From: JAFAZJ01 sp964437145
GTDB taxonomy: Bacteria > Pseudomonadota > Alphaproteobacteria > Reyranellales > Reyranellaceae
DNA: 64,000 bases
NCBI GenBank assembly: GCA_964437145.1
Contig: CAYTFW010000003.1
Location: 37,822-101,821, forward strand
Reading direction: 5' to 3'
The notes beneath the pieces are model-generated. The model made no database searches, was not told where the DNA came from, and saw only the letters and a program-made list of their open reading frames with translations. Shown here piece by piece: positions 53,269 through 63,182 of the stretch; positions within the stretch are counted from its first letter, which is position 1; each line of letters begins with the position of its first letter. The translations under genes and the position numbers were made by a program.

Positions 53269-54258
53269 ATGATCAGGACGAACAGGCGCACGCTGATGCG
53301 CGTGATGGCGGGTGGAACGGCGGCGCTGGCGAGCCCGGGCGTCCTGCGCGCCCAGGCGCTGTGGCCCGCCAAGCCAATCACCATCATCGTCAATTTCGCC
53401 CCGGGCGGCCTGACCGACGGCATCGCCCGCGTCTTCGGCAACGAGGTGATGAAGAAGACCGGCCAGCAGGTGATCCTCGACAACAAGCCTGGCGCCGGCG
53501 GCAATATCGGCGCCGCCCTCGTCGCGCGCGCGCCGGCCGACGGCTACACCTTCCTGCACACGGTCTCCGGCACGATCGTGCAGAACCGCGTGCTCTACGA
53601 CCAGCTGGGCTTCGATCCCGACAAGGATTTCGTGCCGGTCGCCGCCACGCCTTCGGGCGAGCTGCCGGTCGTCGTGCACAAATCGATCCCGGTGAGCAGC
53701 GTCAAGGAGCTGGTCGAATACTCCAAGACCAACCGCGTGAGCTTCGGCTCGTGGGCGCCCGGCTCGGCCGCGCACATCATCTGCACCAAGCTCAATGAGC
53801 TCTACGGCGGGAAGATGGAGATCGTGCACTACCGCGGCGAAGGGCCGATGTGGATCGACATGGGGTCGGGTTCGCTGCAGGCGGCGATGGGTAGTTACCA
53901 GGCGATGCAGCCGCTGCTGACCAAGGGCGACATCAAGATCGTCGCCATGCCGGCGCGGCGCCGCAATCCCAAGTTCCCCGACCTGCCGACGATGAGCGAA
54001 CAGGGCTACACCCACGCGGCATTCACCCAGTTCGGCTGGCTGGGGCTCTTCGCGCCGGCGGGCACGTCGATGGATATCGTGAGGAAGATGTCGGCGATGT
54101 GGGTCGAGGCCGCCAATTCCGAAGGCGGCCGCAAGATGTACGAGACCTTCGGCTTGCACGAGAAGCCGCTGAACCACGAGGAGATGGTCAAGGACCTCGA
54201 GCTCCTGAAGGGGCGCATGATCCCGCTGGTCAAGGAACTCGGCGTCAAGCTGGGCTGA
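53269..54258 (+). CDS. Bug/TctC-type periplasmic solute-binding protein
   Basis: 329-aa TTT-family receptor with an N-terminal signal (RTNRRTLMRVMAGGTAALAS, cleavage after RAQ). IIVNFAPGGLTDGIARV near residues 42-58, NKPGAGGNIGA near 74-84, and HYRGEGPMWIDMGSG near 188-202 are family features. GGAGGAAGCGAC precedes the start. No TctAB permease genes are adjacent, as for the earlier Bug protein. Confidence 0.9.
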   Translation: MIRTNRRTLMRVMAGGTAALASPGVLRAQALWPAKPITIIVNFAPGGLTDGIARVFGNEVMKKTGQQVILDNKPGAGGNIGAALVARAPADGYTFLHTVSGTIVQNRVLYDQLGFDPDKDFVPVAATPSGELPVVVHKSIPVSSVKELVEYSKTNRVSFGSWAPGSAAHIICTKLNELYGGKMEIVHYRGEGPMWIDMGSGSLQAAMGSYQAMQPLLTKGDIKIVAMPARRRNPKFPDLPTMSEQGYTHAAFTQFGWLGLFAPAGTSMDIVRKMSAMWVEAANSEGGRKMYETFGLHEKPLNHEEMVKDLELLKGRMIPLVKELGVKLG

Positions 54259-54285
54259 CGTGGGGGCAGCTGGTTTGTTGTCTTC

Positions 54286-54338
54286 GGGCCGCGTCGCTCC
54301 AGCGGCGCTCATGATGCGTCGCTGGAGCGACGCGGCCC
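54286..54338. repeat. Family C palindrome, copy 2
   Basis: Perfect 19-nt arms GGGCCGCGTCGCTCCAGCG (54286-54304) and complement (54320-54338) with a 15-nt loop, between convergent genes. It stands 28 bp before the next palindrome. Confidence 0.9.
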
Positions 54339-54365
54339 AAACGCCTTGAATGTCGCTTCCTGGTC

Positions 54366-54430
54366 GGGGCGCGCCACTCCAGTGGCGCGGCGGACGATCG
54401 ACAAGACGCGCCACTGGAGTGGCGCGCCCC
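54366..54430. repeat. Family C palindrome, variant copy 3
   Basis: Perfect 24-nt arms beginning GGGGCGCGCCACTCCAGTGG (54366-54389) and complement (54407-54430), 17-nt loop. The two arms of copy 2 read GTCGCTCCAGCG and here GCCACTCCAGTGG: substitutions on both arms keep pairing. Confidence 0.9.
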
Positions 54431-54458
54431 CAGCCTCTTGAGAGGGGGCGTCGACGCG

Positions 54459-55859
54459 CTACTTCTTTTCTTCCAGAGCCTTGATCCGCCGGTCGACCGC
54501 CGCGCGCGCCGGCGCGGTCACCGGCATCATGTCGCGCAGCGTGCGCAGGCGGGTGATCGCGCCGTCGCGGTCGCCCGCCTTCTCCGCCGCCTCGGCGAGA
54601 TAGAACAGTGCCAGCCCGCTATGCGGGTTGGCCTTCTCCAGCCGACGCAACACCACCAATGTCGCTTCAGGCAGCTCCGTCGTCGGCCCGGCGGCGCGCA
54701 GCAGCGCCTCGGCCCAGGGTGCGAGGATTTCCGGATCGTCCGGCTTCAGGCGATCGGCCTGCTTCCACGCCTCGGCCGCGCCGGCGTGGTCGTTGAGCAC
54801 CCCGCGCGCGCGGCCCAGGCGGCGCCAGCCGTCGAGATCGTCGGGTGTATCCTTCAGCCGATCGGCCAGGCGATCGACCATGCTCTTGATCGCCGCCTCG
54901 CGCTCCTGCGGCGTTAGCTTGTCCATGCGCGCGATGTCGTCGGCGCCGGGTTGCGGCATCGCCGGATCGGCGGCCTTGGGCGATCGGCGATCGGGGCGGA
55001 TGGTCTTGGGATCGATGCCGGCCTGCTTGGAGACCCGTTCGATTTCCGCCGCCAGGGTGGCGAGCCACGGCGCGTCGGCGGGCGAATCGGCTTCGAGGTC
55101 GAGCCAGCGCGCGAGCGCCGCCTTGGCGTCGCCGGCCTGCAGCTCGGCCAGCCCGATGTAGTAGCGCGCGCCGGCGAGCTTGGGGTCCTTGATCAGCGCC
55201 CGCTCGAACAGCGCGCGCGCCGCCGGCGTGACGCTGCCCTGCGCCTCGAAGGTCAGCGCCTCGGCCAACGCCGCCAGCACCTCGACATTGTCCGGCGCGA
55301 GCCGCTCGGCCTCGCGCAACGCGGCCACCGCCTCGCTCGACTGGCCGACGCCCAGCCGCAACCGGCCCAGCGCCAGCCAGGCCGACACGTCCTTGGGATC
55401 GCTCTCCAGCCGTTGTCGCAACTGCTCCAGCGCGGCGCGCACACGCGCCTCGGTGTCGCTGGTCATGACCGGCGTCGGCTTGGCGCGCGACGCCAGCGGT
55501 TGCGCCGGCAGCTGCGGGTTGCCGATCTCGACATAGAGACCCAGCGCCAGGAGTGGCAGGCCCACGCCGATGATCGCCGGCAGGAAGCGGCGCGGCTTGA
55601 TCTCGGCGATGCGCGCGGCGTCGCCTTCGGCGCCAGCGGCGAGAATGCGGCGCTCGATCTCGATGCGCGCGGCCTTCTCGGCCTCCGCAACGAACTGGCC
55701 GGGCTCGGCGTCGGGCTTCAGCTCGGCGTGCTAAGCCCTGTAGATATCGAGGTCGGGGAAGGCGCGCGATTCGACGCGATAGCGTCGGCGCAGCAGCGGC
55801 AGCAGCAGCGCGAGCAGCGCGAAGGCGGTGAGCAGGGCGAGCGACAGCGGCAGGATCAT
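54459..55859 (-). pseudogene. ccmI: Cytochrome c maturation protein CcmI (CycH), interrupted by in-frame TAG
   Basis: Together 466 codons with one internal stop. Codons 1-42 encode MILPLSLALLTAFALLALLL... and the basic RRRYRVES segment up to DIYRA; codon 43 is TAG (55731-55733). The same frame continues with HAELKPDAEPG, EKAARIEIERRILAAG, a second membrane helix near 98, and TPR repeats (WLALGRLRLGVGQ and others), all typical of CcmI, which presents apocytochrome c to the haem ligase. In relatives the residue after YRD/YRA is Gln (YRDQLAEL), so CAG-to-TAG is the simplest explanation. The start overlaps ccmH by ATGA. Possible readthrough or sequence error cannot be excluded. Confidence 0.85.
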
Positions 55860-56320
55860 CGCCGTTCGCCCTCGTCGTCGCGCAGCAGCGCCTCGAGGCG
55901 CCGGCGCTCGGCGGCCGAGAGATCGACCGGCTGAGCCTTGACTTGCGCGGCGCGCCGCTTGGCGCCGCGGTAGAGCAGCCGGGCGGCCAGCAGCAGCAGC
56001 AACGGCCCGCCCAGCCACAACAGCCAGGTACGCGGATCGAAGGGTGGGCGCAACAGCACGTAATCGCCATAGCGCGCGCGCAGAAAGGCGACGACCGCGG
56101 CGTCGCTGTCGCCCTTGGTCAGGCGGTCGCGGATGGCGCGGCGCATGTCGCGCGCGATTTCGGCGTTGGAATCGTCGATCGACTGGTTCTGGCAGACGAC
56201 GCAGCGCAGCGCGGCCGAGATCGCGCGCGCGCGCTGCTCCAGCGCCTTGTCGGCCAGCACCTCGTCGGGCTCTACGGCGAAGGCGGGCGCGGCGAGGAGA
56301 CAGAGGAGGAGGAGAATCAC
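55856..56320 (-). CDS. ccmH: Cytochrome c maturation protein CcmH (CycL)
   Basis: 154-aa membrane-anchored thiol-redox protein. A signal/anchor (ILLLLCLLAAPAFA) is followed by the redox-active RCVVCQNQSIDDSNA motif near residues 40-54 and a C-terminal membrane helix (WLLWLGGPLLLLLAARLLY). It reduces the CxxCH cysteines of apocytochrome c. The start is GTG at 56320; family B repeat sequence lies just upstream, so the 5' boundary is less certain. ccmE, F and G are not adjacent. Confidence 0.88.
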   Translation of the reverse strand: MILLLLCLLAAPAFAVEPDEVLADKALEQRARAISAALRCVVCQNQSIDDSNAEIARDMRRAIRDRLTKGDSDAAVVAFLRARYGDYVLLRPPFDPRTWLLWLGGPLLLLLAARLLYRGAKRRAAQVKAQPVDLSAAERRRLEALLRDDEGERR

Positions 56321-56344
56321 CGTCGTCCTGAGCGCAGCGAACGC

Positions 56345-56402
56345 CTGGGAGCGCCGGCGTCCCGCCGGCTCATGAATGCCGGCGGGACGCCGGCGCTCCC
56401 AG
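56345..56402. repeat. Family B palindrome (GGGAGC variant)
   Basis: 25-nt perfect arms CTGGGAGCGCCGGCGTCCCG... (56345-56369) and complement (56378-56402), 8-nt loop. A family-A-like half (CGTCCTGAGCGCAGCGAA at 56323-56340) stands just before it, the same order as in the hybrid at 16170-16268. It lies between divergent genes. Confidence 0.9.
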
Positions 56403-56432
56403 AAGAGAATCGTTCGATAGGAGCTCTCCCCG

Positions 56433-57305
56433 ATGACCCCCCGTTCCGACCTGCCGACCTGGCGCTCGCTGATGTTCGTGCCGGCGACCAAGCCGAACTT
56501 CATCGCCAAGGCGCATACGCGCGGCGCCGACGCCATCATCCTCGACCTCGAGGACTCGGTGGCGCCCAACGAGAAGGAGGTCGCGCGGCGCGCGCTGCCC
56601 GAGGCGGCGAAGACCGTGGCGCAGGCCGGCGCCGACGTCGTCGTGCGCATCAACCGGCCGATGGAGATGTCGGTGCCCGACATCGCCGCGGCGATCATGC
56701 CCGGCGTGCGCGCGCTGATGCTGCCCAAGGTGATGGGCCCCGAGCACGTCAAGCTGCTGTCGGAGGTCGTCGCCGCGCGCGAGGCGGCGCTCGGGCTGCG
56801 ACAGGGTCACACGCGCTTCATCGCCATCGTCGAGACGCCGGAGTCGCTGCCGGCGTTGGGCTCGATCGCGTCGGCCGATCCGCGCGTCGTGGCGCTGGGC
56901 GTCGGCGCGGAGGATCTGTCGACCGAGCTGGGCGGTTCGCCCACCGGCGACGCGCTCTATGTCTACGCCATGATGGTGGTGGCCGCCGCGCGCGGCGCCG
57001 GCATCCTGCCGCTGGGCTCGGTCGGCCGCTTCGCCGATTTCTCCGATCTCCAGGGCTATCGCGAGAGTCTCAAGCGCTCGCGCGGCCTGGGCTTCGCCTG
57101 CACCGCCTGCATCCATCCGCTGCACGTGCCGATCATCAACGAGGAGTATGGCGTCAGCGCCGCCGACGCCGATCGCGCGCGCCGGCTGCTGGCGGCCTTC
57201 GATGAAGCGGTCAAGGCGGGGCAGGGCGCGGTGGCCTTCGAGGGCGCGATGATCGATCTGCCGGTCGCCGAGCGCGCGCGCCGCCTGCTGGCGCGCGTGC
57301 GGTGA
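56433..57305 (+). CDS. CoA-ester lyase of the CitE/HpcH aldolase family
   Basis: 290-aa protein. RSLMFVPATKPNFIAKA near residues 11-27, ADAIILDLEDSVAPNEK near 32-48, RINRPM (the conserved Arg near 73) and FIAIVETPE near 129-137 match CitE-like lyases (malyl-CoA, citramalyl-CoA or 3-hydroxymethylglutaryl-type). The acyl-CoA substrate is not determined by the sequence alone. Divergent from ccmH. Confidence 0.88.
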   Translation: MTPRSDLPTWRSLMFVPATKPNFIAKAHTRGADAIILDLEDSVAPNEKEVARRALPEAAKTVAQAGADVVVRINRPMEMSVPDIAAAIMPGVRALMLPKVMGPEHVKLLSEVVAAREAALGLRQGHTRFIAIVETPESLPALGSIASADPRVVALGVGAEDLSTELGGSPTGDALYVYAMMVVAAARGAGILPLGSVGRFADFSDLQGYRESLKRSRGLGFACTACIHPLHVPIINEEYGVSAADADRARRLLAAFDEAVKAGQGAVAFEGAMIDLPVAERARRLLARVR

Positions 57306-57323
57306 GCGGCGCCTCCGTCTTCC

Positions 57324-57384
57324 TGGGACCGCCGGCGTCCCGCCGGCTCTTCGCGTATGAGCCAGCGAGACGCCGGCGGTCCCA
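57324..57384. repeat. Family B palindrome (GGGACC variant)
   Basis: TGGGACCGCCGGCGTCCCGCC... / ...GACGCCGGCGGTCCCA, with an imperfect centre (CTCTTCGCGTATGAGCCAG). It matches the 22795-22848 copy. It lies between co-directional genes. Confidence 0.85.
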
Positions 57385-57451
57385 AAGAGATCGCCGCCCG
57401 TATCGCCCGCCCCGTCCCGGCTGCTAGACTCCGCGTCGAGCGGAGGGCGCC

Positions 57452-57787
57452 ATGTGGTTCTGGCGGCTGCTCGGGCTCGCCTTCGTCGTCGTGGCGCTGG
57501 GCGCGCTGGGCGCGGATCTTTTCAACAAGACGCAAAGCGGCGAGTTCCGGCTGTCGTCGCTCTCGGAGTCGTGGTTCGCGCTGAGCCCCGGCAGCTTCGC
57601 GGACGCCCAGCATCTGCTGCGCGACAACCTGCCCGACGAAGCGGTCGCCTGGGTGGTCGAGCCCGTGTTCATGGCGCCGACCGCGCTCTTGCTCACGATG
57701 CCCGCGCTGATCTTCCTGTGGCTCGGTTTCCGGCGGCGCAAGCCGAAGGAAGGCCTCGCGCGCATCTTCTATCACCGTAAGCGGTGA
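57452..57787 (+). CDS. Small membrane protein of unknown function
   Basis: 111-aa protein with two hydrophobic segments (residues 4-22 and 74-93). Between them lie WFALSPGSFADAQHLLRDNLPDEA near 41-64, a non-random soluble part; the C-terminus is basic (RRRKPKEGLARIFYHRKR). I do not recognise the family. It is preceded by GGAGGG at the expected distance. Confidence 0.7.
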   Translation: MWFWRLLGLAFVVVALGALGADLFNKTQSGEFRLSSLSESWFALSPGSFADAQHLLRDNLPDEAVAWVVEPVFMAPTALLLTMPALIFLWLGFRRRKPKEGLARIFYHRKR

Positions 57788-57795
57788 CGCCCCCT

Positions 57796-57895
57796 CCGTC
57801 GCCCTGAGCGAAGCGAAGCGCAGTCGAAGGGCCTTGCCTCGACACGTCGGTTGTCGCTGTTGAGAGAAGGTCCTTCGTTGCGCTCAGGACGACGG
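57796..57895. repeat. Degenerate family A palindrome
   Basis: CCGTCGCCCTGAGCGAAGCG (57796-57815) and CGTTGCGCTCAGGACGACGG (57876-57895) are largely complementary around a 60-nt centre. The CTGAGCG core recalls the family A arm. It lies between convergent genes. Confidence 0.6.
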
Positions 57896-57902
57896 GAGAG
57901 GG

Positions 57903-59702
57903 TCAGCTCCCCGTCTTCAGCGCCGCGAGGAACGCCGACTGTGGAATCTCCACGTCGCCGATCTGGCGCATGCGCTTCTTGCCCTTCTTCTGCTTGTCCA
58001 GCAGCTTGCGCTTGCGCGAGATATCGCCGCCGTAGCACTTGGCCAGCACGTCCTTGCGCAACGCGCTGATCGTCTCGCGCGCCACGATGCGCCCGCCGAT
58101 CGCCGCCTGGATGGCGATCTTGAACAGCTGCTTGGGGATCAGGTCCTTAAGCTTCTCGCACAGCACGCGGCCGCGGCTCTCAGCGTGGCTCTTGTGCACG
58201 ATGATGGACAGCGCGTCGACCGCCTCGCCGTTGACGAGGATCGACAGCTTCACCAGGTCGCCTTCCTCGTAGCCGGCGATCTCGTAGTCGAAGCTGGCAT
58301 AGCCGCGCGTCACCGATTTCAGCCGGTCGTAGAAATCGAACACCACCTCGTTGAGCGGCAGGCGATAGACCACCATGGCGCGCGTGCCGGCGTAGGTCAG
58401 ATCCTGCTGCACGCCGCGGCGCTCCTGGCAGAGCTGCAGCACCGAGCCGAGATGCTCGTCGGGCACGATGATCGTGGCCTTGATCCACGGCTCCTCGATG
58501 CGCTCGATCTTCATCACGTCGGGATAGTCGGTCGGGTTGTGCAGCTCCATGCTCGAGCCGTCGCGCAGCGCGATGCGATAGACCACCGACGGCGCCGTGG
58601 TGATCAGGTCGAGATCGAACTCGCGCTCCAGCCGCTCCTGGATGATCTCCAGATGCAGCAGCCCGAGGAAGCCGCAGCGGAAGCCGAAGCCCAAAGCGGC
58701 GCTGGTCTCGGGCTCGTAGTGGAAGCTGGCGTCGTTCAGCCTGAGCTTGGCGAGTGAATCGCGCAGCTTCTCGTAGTCGTCGGCGTCGACCGGGAAGAGG
58801 CCGCAGAACACGACAGGCACCGAGGGCTTGAAGCCAGGCAACGCCTCGGACGCCGGCTTCTTCTCATCGGTGATGGTGTCGCCGATCTTGCAGTCGGAGA
58901 TGGTCTTGATGCCGGCGATGATGAAGCCGACCTCGCCCGGTCCGAGCTCGCTGGCGTCGACCGGCTTGGGCGTGAAGTGGCCGACCTTGTCGATGTCGTA
59001 GGCCGCGCCGGTCGACATCATGCGGATCTTCATGCCCTTGCGCAGCACGCCGTCCTTGACGCGCACCAGGGTGACGACGCCGAGATAGGAATCGTACCAG
59101 CTGTCGACCAGCATCGCCTTGAGCGCCGAATTGCGTTCGCCCTTGGGCGCGGGCAGGCGCGCGACCATGGCCTCCAGCACGTCGTCGATGCCGATGCCGG
59201 TCTTGGCCGAGATCAGCACCGCCTCCGACGCATCCAACCCGATCACGTCCTCGATCTCCTGGCGCACGCGGTCGGGCTCGGCCGCCGGCAGGTCGATCTT
59301 GTTGAGCACGGGGATGATCTCGTGCCCGGCGTCGATCGCCTGGTAGGCGTTGGCGAGCGTCTGCGCTTCGACGCCCTGCGACGCGTCGACCACCAGCAGC
59401 GAGCCCTCGCAGGCGGCCAGCGAGCGGCTGACCTCGTAGGCGAAGTCGACGTGGCCGGGCGTATCCATCAGGTTCAGGACGTAGTCCTTGCCGTCCTTGG
59501 CCCGGTAGTTCAGCCGCACGGTCTGCGCCTTGATGGTGATCCCGCGCTCGCGCTCGATATCCATCGAATCGAGCAGCTGGTCGTGGAACTCACGGTCGGC
59601 GATGGCGCCGCAACGCTGGATCAGGCGATCGGCCAGGGTCGATTTGCCGTGGTCGATATGCGCGATGATCGAGAAGTTGCGGATCTGCGAAAGCTCGGTC
59701 AT
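57903..59702 (-). CDS. lepA: Elongation factor 4 (LepA)
   Basis: 599-aa translational GTPase that back-translocates ribosomes. G1 AHIDHGKST near residues 14-22, G2 RGIT near 54, G3 DTPGHVDF near 81-88, G4 NKID near 135-138. EF-G-like domains follow, ending with the LepA-specific C-terminal domain (AKCYGGDISRKRKLLDKQKKGK in two pieces). Length is as expected. Confidence 0.97.
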   Translation of the reverse strand: MTELSQIRNFSIIAHIDHGKSTLADRLIQRCGAIADREFHDQLLDSMDIERERGITIKAQTVRLNYRAKDGKDYVLNLMDTPGHVDFAYEVSRSLAACEGSLLVVDASQGVEAQTLANAYQAIDAGHEIIPVLNKIDLPAAEPDRVRQEIEDVIGLDASEAVLISAKTGIGIDDVLEAMVARLPAPKGERNSALKAMLVDSWYDSYLGVVTLVRVKDGVLRKGMKIRMMSTGAAYDIDKVGHFTPKPVDASELGPGEVGFIIAGIKTISDCKIGDTITDEKKPASEALPGFKPSVPVVFCGLFPVDADDYEKLRDSLAKLRLNDASFHYEPETSAALGFGFRCGFLGLLHLEIIQERLEREFDLDLITTAPSVVYRIALRDGSSMELHNPTDYPDVMKIERIEEPWIKATIIVPDEHLGSVLQLCQERRGVQQDLTYAGTRAMVVYRLPLNEVVFDFYDRLKSVTRGYASFDYEIAGYEEGDLVKLSILVNGEAVDALSIIVHKSHAESRGRVLCEKLKDLIPKQLFKIAIQAAIGGRIVARETISALRKDVLAKCYGGDISRKRKLLDKQKKGKKRMRQIGDVEIPQSAFLAALKTGS

Positions 59703-59846
59703 CGCGGGCTGGGGTTCCGTGGCCGGTGGTCAGGATCAAGGGGGCGGGCGGGGTGTAGCGGGATCGGGCCGCCGCCGCAACCGCCGGGCAGGTCTGGAAG
59801 TGGGGCAGATGCGCCCAAAACACAAGGTCTTGTATGCCGCGGGCTG

Positions 59847-60546
<700 letters not shown>

Positions 60547-60554
<8 letters not shown>

Positions 60555-61773
60555 GGATCGCCACCACCGGGTCGAGGCGCGCGGCGCGCAGGGCCGGCGT
60601 GACCGCCGCCAGGACGCCGCTCAGCGTGGCGATCACGGCGGCGGCGGCGAACAGCCAGGGATCGAGGGTCAGGGCGAACAGCGGCGTGCCGTCGGGATTG
60701 AGCGCGATGGCGCGCCAGATGCCCACGAAGCCCGCCCCCATCGCCGCGCCGAGCAGGGAGCCGCTCAGGCCGACGATGCCGCCCTGGATCAGGAACACGC
60801 GCAGGATCTGGCCGCGCGACGTGCCCATGGCGCGCAGGATGCCGATTTCCTTGGAGCGTTGCACCACCGACACCACCAGCACGCTGGCGATGCCGAAGGC
60901 GACGGAGAGCGCGACGCTGAGGCGGATGATCATGCTGGAGAGCGTCTGCGCGTTCATGGCGGTGAAGAACTGCGCGTTGGTCTTGATCCAGCTGTCGACC
61001 TCCAGGCCGGTCCTCGCGGCGAGGGAACGGGCGACGGTATCGGCGGCGTAGACGTCGGCCAGCGCGATATCGATGTTGGACACGCCGCCGGTCAGCCCGA
61101 GCAGCGGCTGCGCGGTACGCAAGGCGACGTAGGTGTTGCGCTGGTTCGCGCCCTTGTTGCCGAGGTCGAAGATGCCGACGACCCGCAAGGTCGCGGCGAG
61201 GCCGGTGGCCGTCGTGATACGCAGCTTGTCACCCAGCGCCAGGCCGAGATCGATGGCGAGCTCGGTGCCGATCAGGATGTCGCCGCCGGTCAGCGCCGTG
61301 CCGCCGGCGACGATCTTGTCGTCGAGCAGCACGACCCGGAAATGGTGCGCCGGATCGACGCCGTAGAGGGTCACCTGCTTGTTGGCGTCGCCGCGCACGG
61401 CGTAGGCCGGTCCGGCGGCGACCGGCGAGACGGCGAGGACGCCGGGCATGGCGCGCGCCTGCTCGACGACGGTCTGCCATTGGTCGATCGAGCGCAGGCG
61501 CTGCGCCTGGCGCTGCACCGTGGTGATGGCCGCGCGGCCGGGCTCGTCCCGCAGCGGCCGGGCCACCTCCTCGCGCGGCAGCACCACGACGTGGGCCTGG
61601 GCCGTAAGCGTGCGACGGATGACGTTGCCCTGCACGCCGCTCAGCAGAGCCGACATGAACACGATCACCGACACGCCGATCGCCACGCCGGCGACGATCA
61701 GGGCGGACTGCATGCGGCCCTCGTAGAGGAACCGCACGGCGGCGATCCACTCGAAGGGAAGCAGGCGGTTCAT
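60547..61773 (-). CDS. ABC exporter permease (FtsX/MacB/DevC type)
   Basis: 408-aa permease: an N-terminal helix (SALIVAGVAIGVSVIVFMSALL near residues 26-47), a periplasmic MacB_PCD domain (about 50-270), and an FtsX C-terminal block of three helices (about 290-400, with SKEIGILRAMG near 312-322). Start at 61773 chosen for MNRLLPFEWIAA; the longer frame covers the adaptor gene's end and is a shadow. Overlaps the adaptor by ATGA. Confidence 0.92.
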
Positions 61774-62999
61774 CGGCCGGTCGCACGCACGCGGCGGTCG
61801 GCGACGATATCGGCGCGCGTCGATGGCACCACGCGATCGCCTTCCGCCAGGCCGTCGAGGATCTCGAACAGCGACGCCGAACGCGCGCCGATCCGCACCG
61901 GTACTCGCCGGGTGCGGCCGTCGTTGACCTTGAGGACCCAGGGATGGGCGTTGTCGGCGTCGCGCACGCAATCGGCCGGCACGACCAGCGCCCCGTCGCG
62001 GCGCGCCACCTCGATGTCGACCGACACCGTCATATCCTGCCGCAGGTAATCCGGCGGCGCGGGCACGCGCAGGCGCACCGCCACGGCGCCGCGTTGCGCG
62101 TCGACCGAGGGGTTGATGTAGCTGAGCTCGGCGTCGAAGCGCTGGCGTGGATAGGCGTCGGCCGACGCCAGGGCCTTCTGGCCCACCGCCAGGAGGCCCA
62201 GGTTCTTCTCGTCGATCTGCACGTCGATCCAGGTCTCGCCGGCCGGCGCCAGGACCATCAGCACCTTGCCGGGCTGGGCGACGTCGCCGCGCTCAACCGA
62301 GCGGCTGATCAGCGTGCCGGCCCTGGGCGCGCGGATCACGGTGTAGTCGAGCCGCACCCGCGCGGAACGCAGGGCGGCCTGGGCTTGGGCGAGGGCGGCG
62401 CTGGCGAGCAGCTCGTCGCCGCCGCCGGGCCGCAGGTTGGCCACTTGCAGCTCGGCGGCGCGCATTTGCGCGGTGGCGACGTCGAGCGCCTTGCGTGCCT
62501 CGTCGAGCTGGGCGCGCGCGACCACGCCTCGGCCGTACAGGCCTTCGACGCGCTCGAAATTCTGCCGCGTGTTGAGCAGCGTGGCGCGGGCCTGGGCCAG
62601 CGTCTCCTCGGCCACCGGATGCGACATCTCGCGAAGCTGGCGCAGCTTCGCCTCCGCCTGCCGCACCGAGGCCGTCGCCTGCTCGAAATTGGCGCGCGCG
62701 TCCTCGTCATCGAGGCGCACCAGCACCTGCCCCGCGGCGACGACCTGGCCCTCGTCGACCGGCACGTCGAGCACCACCGCGGTGACCTGGGCGGCGACAT
62801 CGACACGGAACAGTGTCTCGACGCGGCCGCTCGCCACCACCGACTGCACGATGTCGCGGCGTGCCGCGAGGTCGACGGGAACGCGTGGTCCCAGCATCAG
62901 GGTAGGGACGAGCCAGCCGACAATGCCAGCCAGCGGCAAGGCGAACGTCAGCAGCCACCCGAGGCGGCGCATGCGTCCGGTCACTCCGGTATTCGCCAC
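61770..62999 (-). CDS. Periplasmic adaptor of ABC exporter (HlyD/MacA/DevB type)
   Basis: 409-aa membrane fusion protein: N-terminal helix (LGWLLTFALPLAGIVGWLV), lipoyl-like half motifs (SVVASGRVETLFRVDVAAQV near 53-72, TVIRAPRAGTLISRSVE near 222-238), an intervening alpha-helical hairpin of about 110 residues, and beta-barrel domains. It would link the inner-membrane permease to an outer-membrane channel, not present here. An alternative ATG is at 62972. Confidence 0.9.
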   Translation of the reverse strand: MANTGVTGRMRRLGWLLTFALPLAGIVGWLVPTLMLGPRVPVDLAARRDIVQSVVASGRVETLFRVDVAAQVTAVVLDVPVDEGQVVAAGQVLVRLDDEDARANFEQATASVRQAEAKLRQLREMSHPVAEETLAQARATLLNTRQNFERVEGLYGRGVVARAQLDEARKALDVATAQMRAAELQVANLRPGGGDELLASAALAQAQAALRSARVRLDYTVIRAPRAGTLISRSVERGDVAQPGKVLMVLAPAGETWIDVQIDEKNLGLLAVGQKALASADAYPRQRFDAELSYINPSVDAQRGAVAVRLRVPAPPDYLRQDMTVSVDIEVARRDGALVVPADCVRDADNAHPWVLKVNDGRTRRVPVRIGARSASLFEILDGLAEGDRVVPSTRADIVADRRVRATGR

Positions 63000-63182
63000 C
63001 GACCCGCCTCCGTACCTGTGCGCGGCGGGCCGGTGTCGGCCGCCGCCGGGATGGTCTGCTGTGGCGGGGTGGGCGGCGCCTTGACCTGGGTCAAGCGGTG
63101 CGACCTGCGGCTTGCCAGCGGCGGCGGGGTCGGCGACTCTCGGCCGTCGTCCGCCGGCGGGCGGACAGCCCGGAAGGAAACC

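Noticed and set aside
55731..55859. The 42-codon N-terminal part of ccmI as a separate small gene
   Set aside because: It ends exactly where the downstream frame continues the CcmI alignment; no RBS and start codon are placed to begin the second part independently.
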